Shown here: piece after piece, positions 10,641 to 19,429 of the stretch
Position numbering within the stretch: position 1 is the stretch's first letter
How the letters are laid out: every line of letters starts with the position of its first letter
DNA from: Cepaea nemoralis
Lineage: Eukaryota > Mollusca > Gastropoda > Stylommatophora > Helicidae
Length of the DNA: 64,000 bases
Assembly: GCA_014155875.1 (NCBI GenBank)
Contig: JACEFZ010012654.1
Location: 62,001-126,000, forward strand
Direction: 5' to 3'
Program-made: the position numbers and the translations under genes
The notes under the pieces: model-generated
Databases searched by the model: none
Seen by the model: only the letters and a program-made list of their open reading frames with translations
Told to the model about the DNA's origin: nothing

Positions 10641-11550
10641 TCAAAACAGCTAGCAGCATTTGACAAGATGAATATTCTCTGCAATTTATCCTTTTTGAAC
10701 TAAGTGAGGAAAAAGATTATCAAGAGCCGTATTGAGCCAATCCTGATATACGGAAGCCAATCATGGACAATGAGCAGAAAAGCGAGGAATTGTGTAGAAG
10801 CTGTGGGGATATAGTTGTATAGAAGAATAATGAGAACACACTGGACAAACATAAATAGTAATGAAGACTTTTTTGTTCAGTTAGCTTACAAAAACAACTT
10901 AGTTTAGTCGATGGATCAACATTACGGCACACGGGTGTAACCCATAAGTGCTCCGTTCTCCTCCTAACTCAAACCTGAGTCTGGAGAAACTCAGCTCAGT
11001 GCATGAACTCCGTAGCACCGGCGAGGACCCTAAAATACTTTTGGGTAGATTTTTAACTCGAAATTTTGCCCGGCCAGCGCCGTTAGGCTACTCTTTTTTC
11101 GATTTCCAACTGCCAAGGGATTTTTTACGTGCGCAACAAAACACACGGGTGTCTGATCTCACTACCCAGAGACCACGGGAAATTCTATTACTGGAAGTCC
11201 ACGTGAAAAAAATCTTGGTCCTCAGCGGGGCGTGAACCCGGGACCTCCAGCACTCGAGGCGGACACCATACCTCGAGACCACTCAGCCACGTTACAAAAA
11301 CAACTGTTTACTCACGATAGAAGAAGACAGTAAACATTCTTTGGGCAAGCCATGAGTAGGGGACAGACAATGTCCTCACATTGGGAAAACTGGAGTGGAG
11401 GAGAAGCAAGCAGATACCAAGGGAGAAGATGTCGTGTGACATCATAGCATAGAGAACATTAGAATCATAAATTATTGGCAATACACGAGACAGAAAGCTA
11501 TGGAAGCATTTCATCACAAACGCCACACGACATGGACTATAAGAAGAAGA
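10640..11550 (+). pseudogene. LINE 3' end interrupted by a SINE
   Basis: The left part (10690-10885) reads IKSRIEPILIYGSQSWTMSRKA, the region downstream of the RT palm in RTE-like LINEs. The right part resumes at 11306 and ends near 11540 at a decayed ATRHGL-like C-terminus followed by an AAGAAG tail. The two parts are separated by the SINE at 10900-11291 and its 14-bp target duplication, so the SINE is younger. Confidence 0.7.
10900..11291 (-). mobile_element. SINE family S2, full length, with 14-bp target duplication
   Basis: Minus-strand tRNA-like head (CTGAGTGGTCTCGAGGTATG, B-box-like GGTTCACGCC) at 11210-11290. The tail contains GTCGACTAAACTAA. Flanked by the perfect duplication TTACAAAAACAACT at 10886-10899 and 11292-11305. 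A second copy is at 27262-27652. The (ACTAA)n-like tail resembles the 3' tail of the family A LINE at 54325-54342, which may supply its retrotransposition machinery (inference). Confidence 0.88.
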
Positions 11551-11570
11551 CAAAGAATTAAAGCACTTAC

Positions 11571-11794
11571 CTATCTCCAATCATAGCGAATAACACCAGC
11601 GAGTTTCCAACCAGCCCTAGGAGAAAGGTGACTCCATACGTAGATATAGTTGGTATAAAAAGACGCTCTTTAGTCCAGGGCTTAAGCAGGTTGTCAAAGT
11701 TCTCTCCTTGGTAGAAGTAGGCAACATCATCGCTGAGCAAATCCTGGTCGTTAAGATCCAGATCCTCCAGAAGTGATGTGTTGGTTGTGTTCAT
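11571..11794 (-). CDS. Class A GPCR, first coding exon: extracellular N-terminus and TM1
   Basis: Starts at ATG 11794. The frame is open a little further upstream but without another ATG; a GTG at 11854 is a poorer choice. Residues 1-48 are acidic and extracellular, with two N-glycosylation sequons at the very N-terminus (NTT, NTS). TM1 spans residues ~48-71 and contains the class A GNSLV motif. The exon ends GGAGATAG|GTAAGTG (last base 11571), a consensus donor. It gives 74 codons plus two bases, in phase with 7424..7215. The intron of ~4.1 kb contains LINE 3' ends and a SINE. Upstream exons and promoter were not identified. Confidence 0.85.
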
Positions 11795-11949
11795 GTTGAG
11801 GAGGCGGTACAGAGTCCTTAATGGGCTGCTGCTTGTGGTCGAGGACAAAGACACAAGTAATTACAGGCGTTTACTATTTATATATTACAAGCGATGTTGA
11901 ACAAAATTAAACTATCATTACAACATTTATAATATTACTCATAAGAAAG

Positions 11950-12215
11950 CAAGTCTCCGATGTGGTTAAGCCGCCAATCTGGCGCCCCAGAGGTTGTCGA
12001 TTTTATTGCGGGCTCCCGTCTTTCAGTTAACGAGTGCAATTTTTTCGGAGACGTCTGCGAGTCGTCACTGGAGCTAATTAGCCCGGGCTTTTTGTGACGC
12101 TTTCGGTGGGCCGCTCTGGTGAAGGAGGCAGTGCCATATGGGATACAACCTGGTGCAATGACGTCGATCCTCATACGAGCAAACACGGTTTTCCCTAATT
12201 GTTGAATTATGGCAG
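11950..12215 (+). mobile_element. SINE family S3 copy
   Basis: Head with GATGTGGTTAAGCCG. The body has the family signature: CGGAGAC...GTCGTC, then a GACGCTTT segment, then CATATGGGAT...GGTGCAATGACGTCGATCC. The same blocks occur at 54600, 56035 and, inverted, 32930-33165. Lies just upstream of GPCR exon 1. Confidence 0.75.
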
Positions 12216-12278
12216 TTGGCACAGACAATCACAGCACTGTGATTCACATAAAATAAACAAGCCAATACACATTCAGGA

Positions 12279-12422
12279 TGTATTTTTAATGACTGCAGTT
12301 GTTTGAAAATATTGCCGTTTCAAGTTTTGTATCCGCCCTCTGTGTAATTCATGCAACAAAATAGGTAAATACAAAACTTAGAAGGGCAATATTTTTAAAA
12401 ACTGCAGTCATTAAAAATACAC
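12279..12422. mobile_element. Fold-back MITE
   Basis: Near-complete inverted repeat of ~145 bp: the left arm starts TGTATTTTTAATGACTGCAG and the right arm ends CTGCAGTCATTAAAAATACA. Arms of ~55 bases carry a few mismatches. No coding capacity. The superfamily is unclear. Confidence 0.75.
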
Positions 12423-12629
12423 ACTGTAGAAGAATGCCCATTGAGGACAGGGTGTGGTCTGTTGACAACAAGATACCTACAACCTCTGATGAGACATTTC
12501 CAGTCTTGACCTAATCACAGCCAGTTCCTATGTGCTATTCTGGATCATAATCTGGTTAGCTCATCTCCACAGATGGGAAGTTGCAGTTCACTTCTTAAAC
12601 TGTTTTATTTTTATTTACGTTCGCTCTTG

Positions 12630-12852
12630 TACAGGGAAAAAAGATCTGGAGACATTACAAATCCCTGTCACATACCTTTCTTAATGGGCTGTTTTTGGCC
12701 TATTTCATTATCCATCGTTATGGCAGCTTATTGTTTCCAATATATGGTTTTTCACAAGTCTACGATCTTTGCTATCAATGTGTAGATTTGCAATCATAAT
12801 TATCATGCTGTCATTACTTACTTTATCGATATCCTATGTGTAGTCAATACAG

Positions 12853-12910
<58 letters not shown>

Positions 12911-12914
12911 TAAT

Positions 12915-12973
<59 letters not shown>

Positions 12974-13240
12974 CTGTACTCTTGCCTTCTACGAACCCAC
13001 ATTGTTCTTCTCCTATTTTGGGTTTTATTTTCTACTAAACTCTTTACGTGATATATCTTAGCAAAATCATCGTGATGTGACTCATTATACTAATTGTTCG
13101 ATGTTGATCACATTCCAAGGCTCCTGATTTCTTCGGGATTGCAATAAATATAGAATTGCATAGCAAATCAATAATTTTGGCCATATTAACCCGTCGTATG
13201 GGATACATTCTAAGAAAGCTGTTTGATAAATAGCATCTAG
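12630..13240 (-). pseudogene. R1-type LINE RT fragment split by a (TAA)n tract
   Basis: In minus orientation 13200-12970 encodes the RT finger/palm stretch IFIAIPKKSGALECDQHR and then EEQCGFVEGK. After the (TAA)n tract, 12840-12630 matches the next RT block of the same family (compare 14745-14530). The microsatellite occupies the position of the missing intervening codons. No intact frame. Confidence 0.75.
12857..12970. repeat. (TAA)n microsatellite
   Basis: About 38 units with two interruptions, inside a LINE RT fragment. Confidence 0.95.
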
Positions 13241-13665
13241 CCTCGGAAAATGAAACATGTTGGCCATATAGTGAACGTAGCAGTGGGTTGGATATAAGAG
13301 TAATGGAACGCATGGTTTCAGACAGACGATACAAGAGTCGATCTGAAGGAATATGCAAACAAAACATTGAAACGTTGGGCATGAAAAGGCAAGACGGTAG
13401 GGAATAGGTCAAAGATCGAGACACTTTTGGGCAGGCCGTGATGAGAGCAACCTGCTGTCAAGGAACTGCTATACGATGATAATGTACGTATTCTTGCCAG
13501 TGGGAGAATGTCTTAGCTGTTACGGTCTCCCAAAATGTTTACCATGCTAATGTAAATAATAGATCCTCATCATCATCATCATCGTGTTCCGTGGTGATAA
13601 GTGTGGGTGTTCATGATTTGTACACGATCAACAAATAGATACTTCTGAACAAATCCATCCATCCA

Positions 13666-14775
13666 TCACATGTATGTCGATAAGCGTGGGCGGTCATGTT
13701 TTGTCATCTCACTCGATCACCAGAGTCGTGGATCAGCTCCGTGTTCCTGTCTCGACCATGCCACGTAGCCAGGCCATCCAGGTATTTACTTCTCGGTCTT
13801 CCCCTTGGTCTCTTCCCTTTGATCTTGCCAGTTGTCATCAAGTTCTCAAATTTATTTCTTTTCATAACATGCCCAAAACGTTTTGACTGTCTACGTCTAA
13901 TGTCTTTAATCAGTTTACGATCTTCATTTGTTTCTTGAAGGACTTGTTCATTGGTGTTTTTTCTGTCTGTCCATTGTATTCTTTGCATTTTCCTCAGAAA
14001 CCACGTTTCCACAGTTATCAGATGTTTTTACGCTTGACTGCTCATTGTCCACGCTTCACATCCATACAAAAGTATATGTTCTATGTAGCACTTCAAAACT
14101 CTTTTTCTTGATATTTTTTTTTATTGGTCAGTATGTTTTTCATCTTGCAAGAGGCTACCTTCGCAATGGCAATTATTGTTCTAATTTCTTCAAGGCATCT
14201 CCCATCAGATGTTATGACTGTTCCGAGATAACTGTACCGATTAACTTGCTTGAGAATATGCCCATTTATTTGTATATCACATTGTGGTATTTCCTTCTTC
14301 CCTGTGACGACCATAAATAATCTGTGTCTTCTTACTATTCAGTTCTAACCCTAGTTGCTCACTGTGTGCAACAACCGTATCTACTAAATATCGCAGGTCC
14401 TGTTCATTGTCTGCAATCAAGACTGTATCATCCGCATCCGCATATCTAATGTTATTGATGTATCTTCCCCCAATGTTAATTCCTTCCATATCTTCTATAT
14501 TTCTGAAAATATGTTCACTGTACAGTGAATAAAAAAGATCTAGAGACATTACACATCCCTGTCTCACACCTCTTTTAATAGGCTGATATTGATCTACATC
14601 ATTATCAATTTCTGATGGCAGCTTGTTGTTTCCAATATACTTTTTTACAAGTCTAAGGTCTTTTCCATCAATTTGTAGATCTTCAAGTATCCTTATCGTG
14701 TCAACATGTATCACTGTATCGAAATCCTTTGTGTAGTCAATAAAGCAAAGATATAGATATTTGTTTACTTCTATA
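13666..14775 (-). pseudogene. R1-type LINE: RT palm to C-terminus, decayed
   Basis: Reading right to left: DGKDLRLVKKY, GVRQGCVMS, NNIRYADADDTVLIADN (the catalytic YADD block with a one-codon insertion), QVNRYSYLGTVITSDGRC, ETWFLRKMQRIQWTD, RFGHVMKRNKFENLMTTGKI, GRPRSKYLDGLATWHGRD. Several frameshifts. At its 5' side (14775) it meets the (GAA)n tail of family C copy 1. Confidence 0.85.
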
Positions 14776-14779
14776 GAAC

Positions 14780-14795
14780 GTTCTTCTTCTTCTTC

Positions 14796-14827
<32 letters not shown>

Positions 14828-14958
14828 CTTCTTTTTCTTCTTCTTCTTCTTCTTCTTCTTCTTCTTCTTCTTCTTCTTCTTCTTCTTCTTCTTCTTCTTC
14901 TTCTTCTTCTTCTTCTTCTTCTTCTTCTTCTTCTTCTTCTTCTTCTTCTTCTTCTTCA
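14780..14958. repeat. (TTC)n microsatellite, tail of family C copy 1
   Basis: About 60 TTC units with one TAC and one TTT variant. Apparent poly-Ser and poly-Lys frames across it are not genes. Confidence 0.95.
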
Positions 14959-16220
14959 TCATCCGGATTGTTTTTTTTCCCAGATGTATTTGCGGTGTAT
15001 TGTTATGCACCCTTGGGCCTAAGCCCTTAGGCCAACACATCCGACTTTACCGTGCGTTTTTGTCTAGGTTAGCATTCCTTGGGGACTGTCACTTTTGTGA
15101 TGCCGTCCACATCCCAGCTGGTTAAGTTAGAACGGTCGAATACTTCACGATCAACCCTCATGGGAAGGCAGGGACTGCCCATGGGCATAATCCGCCATCC
15201 AGGGAGGCTTCCATAGTTGCAGAGCCGACACATAGCGCTCTGGTGCTGGGCTCACCGTGGGAGTCGCCACATCCTGCTCATGGCTGCTTTAATTCCTCAC
15301 TTCAATGTATTGGGCCTTTTGTTCGTACGGGCCGTTACCTGCACAAACAAGGGACGGTCGGACTGCAACAGGTATCCACTCAACGAGCCTACGATTCGAA
15401 CATGTGTTAAGTCGCTGTGCCCGGAAAACAAAATAGTTAGAGCTGTTCCGGGCACGACGAACAATAGGAAAACTAGCTAGTCAGAGCTGTTCCGAACACG
15501 AAGGGCATTCGGAAGACTAGATGGTCAGAGCTGTTCCGGATGCGAGGAACATTCGGAAGACTAGTTTGTCAGAACTGTTCCGAGCACGAGGGACATTTCA
15601 CTCGGATGTTTTTGCGTTGTGTAAGATTTATTTGCGCCCTTAGGCCAGCAAATTTGACTTCAGCGGGCGTTTTTACGGTTTGCCCTTCCGAGGTTTCGAG
15701 GGACGTTAGACTCTTACTGTTGTGGTGTCGCCCGCATCTCAGCTGGTCAAGGTAGAACGGTCACAGACATCACCACAGTCAACCCTCAAGGGAAGGCAGG
15801 GGCAGACCATGGGCATTCTCTGCTATCCAAGGAGCCTTCCATAATTGCAGAGCCGGCACATAGTGCTTTGAGAATGGGCTCACTCACGGGATCACCACGT
15901 CATGCTCATGGCTGCATTAATTCCTCACTTCCATGTATTGGAAATTTCGTTTGCCACTGGTCGCTCTCCACACAAACCAGGGACGGACATTCTGCGGACA
16001 GCATCCACTCATAAAGCTTTCGCTTCGGACTTCCACGTAATGGATTCGCTATCCTAGCAGTCCATTTCGTGTTTTTGAGACGCTTTTCCACCTTTGACTA
16101 CGCTCACTCTATTAGAGACTTTAATCGTAACCATTTCGTGCGACTGGTGCTCTTTTTTCCACCTTTTCCTTTTGTACCCGCTCACGAGGTAGGCGACATA
16201 TGCTGCCGGCTCAGCACCTT
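14780..16220 (-). mobile_element. Family C retroelement, 5'-truncated copy 1
   Basis: ~1.26 kb matching 39728-40940 throughout, in the same orientation. The 3' end is a ~180-bp (GAA)n tail (plus-strand TTC). The body contains two related ~500-bp blocks, each with a conserved ...GCTCATGGCTGCTTTAATTCC segment (near 15280 and 15905), separated by ~52-bp tandem units carrying CAGAGCTGTTCCG (15430-15600). Homology stops at 16220 (GGCTCAGCACCTT), so it lacks the rDNA-derived head of copy 2. No RT or other recognisable domain. Confidence 0.8.
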
Positions 16221-16610
16221 CAACAATGGAGAGATGTTTTTGCCTTGCTTAATATGCTAACGGATCCCTGCCAGTTTTCCCTTCCATCAGAGAATTCCAG
16301 ACGTCCCATCTATTACCCGAGGATGGAGAAAGGCTACTGATTAATATTCTTCTTTGTAAAAATACACAGGGTAAACATTGTGATTCTCAAACTATACCTG
16401 TACAAAGAAAAGGCGGTTGTTGTAAACAGATGGATAATCCGCCCCAAGACCACTTGAATGTTGTGTTAAACGGTGTGTCTATCTAAAATAACAATCAATC
16501 AATCAATCAGGTGCCGTCTTCGCAATGAAGGTTGGCTGCAATGGATCTCTAACACATGTCTATCTCTCGCCTTGACTGTACATACTGTCAGGTTGATGTT
16601 CGTCCATCAT
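16221..16610. other. No gene recognised
   Basis: Contains a weak inverted repeat (TTCTTTGTA / TACAAAGAA, 16350-16410) and a short (AATC)n run at 16490-16508, possibly an old LINE or SINE tail. Confidence 0.4.
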
Positions 16611-16614
16611 TAAG

Positions 16615-16860
16615 ATGTTATCCCCCCACATGTATCAGTTGTCTACTTCCTGCTCGCTTGCCCTCAACCTTGCCTTCCAGTATGGTTATTATAAGAGTAT
16701 CATGATATTTAACGTGGCCAAAATATATCACTTGTCTCCTCTTTATTTCTTTCATCAATTCTCTCTCTTCATTCCCAGTGTTTCTAGGACCTTTGCATTT
16801 GAATGTTTTTGTTTCCATGAAATACGACCTATTCGTTTGTATATCCACATCTCCAGGGCT
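16615..16860 (-). pseudogene. 3' end of LINE family E
   Basis: Encodes KEIKRRQVIYFGHVK...TILEGKVEGKRAGSRQ, the arginine-rich C-terminal segment also seen at 37450-37620 on the plus strand. Short and 5' truncated. Confidence 0.7.
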
Positions 16861-16919
16861 TCTATTCGACTTTCTAAAATAACACTAGGGAATTAATGCT
16901 GCTGGAGTAGAGATTAACA

Positions 16920-17160
16920 ATGGTGAATAAAGGCGGTCACGACAGTTTGGTGAGAACAATAATGGAAGGGTATATGCCTGGGAAGAGTGGAAGAGGAAGG
17001 CCAAAGAGAAGATGGGTGCAGGATGTGGTGGATGATCTCCAGATGGATGTATCAGACGCGGGGCATCTTGCTTGTGATCGAGAAGTTTTCCGGAAGGTTG
17101 TTATGGGAGCGAGGTTCTGGAAAGGACATGCTAATTAATGAATGAATGAATGAATAAAGG
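16920..17160 (+). pseudogene. 3' end of LINE family F with (TGAA)n tail
   Basis: RTIMEGYMPGKSGRGRPKRRW through the C-terminal MGARFWKGHAN, then a stop and TGAATGAATGAATGAA. Matches 51235-51478, which has the same ending and tail. Confidence 0.8.
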
Positions 17161-17239
17161 CGGGTATTATAGATACTGATTAATAAATGCGGCTATCATA
17201 GATATTCATACCGGGGAATGACCCTTATGCTGACCCAAT

Positions 17240-17350
17240 ATATGCTGGCAGTTTGTGCTTGTCTGGAGACTCGAGCATCTTGTCTCTCTAGATGCTGGCA
17301 GTTTGTGCTTGTCTAGAGACCTTAGCATATTGTCTCTCTAAATGGTGGCA
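17240..17350. repeat. ~50-bp tandem repeat, ~2.3 units
   Basis: Unit begins ATGCTGGCAGTTTGTGCTTG and ends CTTGTCTCTCTAG. Third unit partial. Confidence 0.85.
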
Positions 17351-17473
17351 GTCTGTGTGTGCCTAAACTTATATAGACTATATTGTTGTATTGTTGTGCA
17401 TTCAACAGTTTGTATTGACTGCTGAAGGAATAATCTTTACCAAACAATCATTTGGGTTTGTGTGTGATGTGTA

Positions 17474-17476
<3 letters not shown>

Positions 17477-17509
<33 letters not shown>

Positions 17510-17668
17510 ATGTGTGATGTTTGTGGGGGTGTATATGTGTTATATGTGTGGTGTTTGTGTGTGTGTGTGTGTGGTGTGTGTGAGTGTGTGTGTGTGTGTG
17601 TGTGTGCGTGTGTGCGCGTGCGCGTGCGCGCGCGCGCGTGCGCGCGCGCGCGTGTGTGTGTGTGTGAA
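17477..17668. repeat. (TG)n to (CG)n compound repeat
   Basis: TG runs with GTTT interruptions grade into CGCG/GTGCGCG at 17605-17650 and back to TG. Alternating purine-pyrimidine, so Z-DNA prone. Open frames here are artefacts. Confidence 0.93.
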
Positions 17669-17699
17669 GAGTAAGAAAGAAAGTTAAGACATCACGCAA

Positions 17700-18330
17700 A
17701 TTCCAAATTGGCTTGTTGAAAAGCCGTCATGTTAGTGTGGGAAGCAAATGTCCCCAAGGATCGAATTCTTTGGCAGGCCATTAGAACAGGTCTCACATGC
17801 TGGTTCTGTTGCATGGGTGTAAGTCCCTGAACACTTTGTCCGGCTAAATTCAGTGAACTTGTTTCTTTCTTTGTTATTTTCCAAAACAAAACACTGCGTG
17901 ACAACCTATCGTGTACAGTTGAAGAACCTGAAGAAGACGAACGGAATGTGATAAACACTTTACGTATATGACATGTTGTCCTGATGTCACTGTAACCAAA
18001 ATGCCTCCAACGCTTTATGTATATGACATTTTGTTTTAAAGTTATTGTAACCGAAATGCCAGATTATCAAATGTTTCTATGTCTCTTCTATAAGCAGACA
18101 GTCATTTCGTGACAAAGACTTAAAGCCATAATGATGGAAATGAGGGAGGAAAGGGGGGGGGGGGGGGGCGAAGCTGGTCAAAAAATGTTAGCTGGACAAA
18201 GACCTGTGGCATGTAAGGTAGAGATTGAAGGATCCAGCTTGTGTGATGTACAACAGCTTTCTGTGGATTAAGTCAACTGCTGGCAGATCGTTGCTGCCCC
18301 ATGGGTTTCACCTGGAATTGGTAGCCGTGG
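17700..18330. other. No gene recognised
   Basis: A 12-base G run lies near 18157-18168. Two related segments (17955-18000 and 18010-18060) repeat TATATGACATKTTGT...GTAACC.AAATGCC, suggesting a small old duplication. Confidence 0.4.
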
Positions 18331-18336
18331 TCTTTT

Positions 18337-18687
18337 TTGTTGTTGTTATTGTTGTTTTTATTGTTGTTGTTGTTGTTGTTGTTGCAGTTGTTGTTGTTGT
18401 TGTTGTTGTTGTTGTTCTTCTTCTTCTTCTTCTTCTTCTTCTTCTTCTTCTTCTCCTCCTCCTCCTCTTCCTCCTCTTCCTCCTCCTCCTCCTCCTCCTC
18501 CTCCTCCTCCACCTTCTCCTCCTCCTCCTCGTCCTGCTCCTCTCCTCTTCCTCCTCTGCGTAATTCTCCATCTTGTACTCCTTCTGCTTCGTCGTCTTCC
18601 TCTTCTTCTCCTCCTTACCACCACGTCCTTCCACTGTCCTCCTCCTCCTCCTCCTCCTCCCCCTCCTCCTTCTTCTTCTTCTTCTTC

Positions 18688-18718
<31 letters not shown>

Positions 18719-18727
18719 TATTATTTA
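18337..18727. repeat. Graded compound microsatellite: TTG, TTC, TCC, then TTC, TTA
   Basis: Successive blocks of TTG (to ~18415), TTC (18416-18453), TCC (18454-18680 with TTC islands), TTC (18670-18690) and TTA (18690-18725). Strong polypyrimidine asymmetry over more than 250 bases. Leucine-, serine-, glutamate- or arginine-rich frames across it are not genes. Confidence 0.95.
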
Positions 18728-18786
18728 AAGTCCCTAGCAAGAACCTATTGTTGATATGTGAAGCCTTAACACCATCACACCATTAG

Positions 18787-19152
18787 GAGGATGGATGATG
18801 GTAGAATACCAAAGGACATCTTTTTTGGTGAATTACAGACGGGTAGGAGATCTCAGGGTCGGCCTCTACTACGATACAAAGATGTGTGTAAGCGGGACAT
18901 GATTGATACAGGCTTGATAATGCACATTGGGAGCACGTCGCCGCTGAACGTGTTGCATGGAGGGCAACTATCAGAAATGGAATAAAGACAAAGGAGAAAA
19001 TGATTGCAGATAAAGCACACACAGAGCGTGAGAGACGTAAGATGGTGCAAAATGGTGGAAGTGACCATGTTTTCACATGCACCTACTGTGGGCAAACATT
19101 TACAGCAAGAATTGGCCTTACCAGCCACACTCGCCACCGCCATGGATCGTAG
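18787..19152 (+). pseudogene. LINE C-terminus with terminal C2H2 zinc finger
   Basis: DDGRIPKDIFFGELQTGRRS followed by LRYKDVCKRDM. After a frameshift near 18930 come the lysine/arginine-rich segment and FTCTYCGQTFTARIGLTSHTRHRH and a stop at 19150. A C-x2-C-x12-H-x4-H finger at the very end is typical of some LINE ORF2 C-termini. 5' truncated at the compound microsatellite. Confidence 0.8.
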
Positions 19153-19429
19153 TTATTAAGCCTTTTTAAAGCACAATGTACCAAACTATCGTCTGTCAAG
19201 ACGGAAAGGTGCCAATGCAATGTAAACACCATCACATATTGTAGGTCAGAGTTCAATGAAGAATAGGCGACTAGTGTTTCTCCCCAGTAGCCAACCAGGG
19301 GAGCTGACATTGAACCCTCGTCCGTTCGGTATCATGTCATTGTCAGCGTAACGTTCTTACGATTATGTCAACGCGTAGGTTATTATTATTATTATTAATA
19401 TTATTAATAATCCTCTAAAAGTACTGGAG

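Noticed and set aside
11567..11854. GPCR start at the upstream GTG (11854)
   Set aside because: Metazoan starts are ATG. The ATG at 11794 gives an N-terminus with two glycosylation sequons and a normal length before TM1.
12857..12970. (TAA)n as the 3' tail of a LINE
   Set aside because: RT codons of the same LINE continue on both sides, so the repeat is an internal expansion and not a tail.
18273..18786. Long leucine-, serine-, glutamate- and arginine-rich frames
   Set aside because: Translations of a compound triplet microsatellite. Similar artefacts occur at 14761-15040, 30354-30500, 32085-32522 and 56657-57121.
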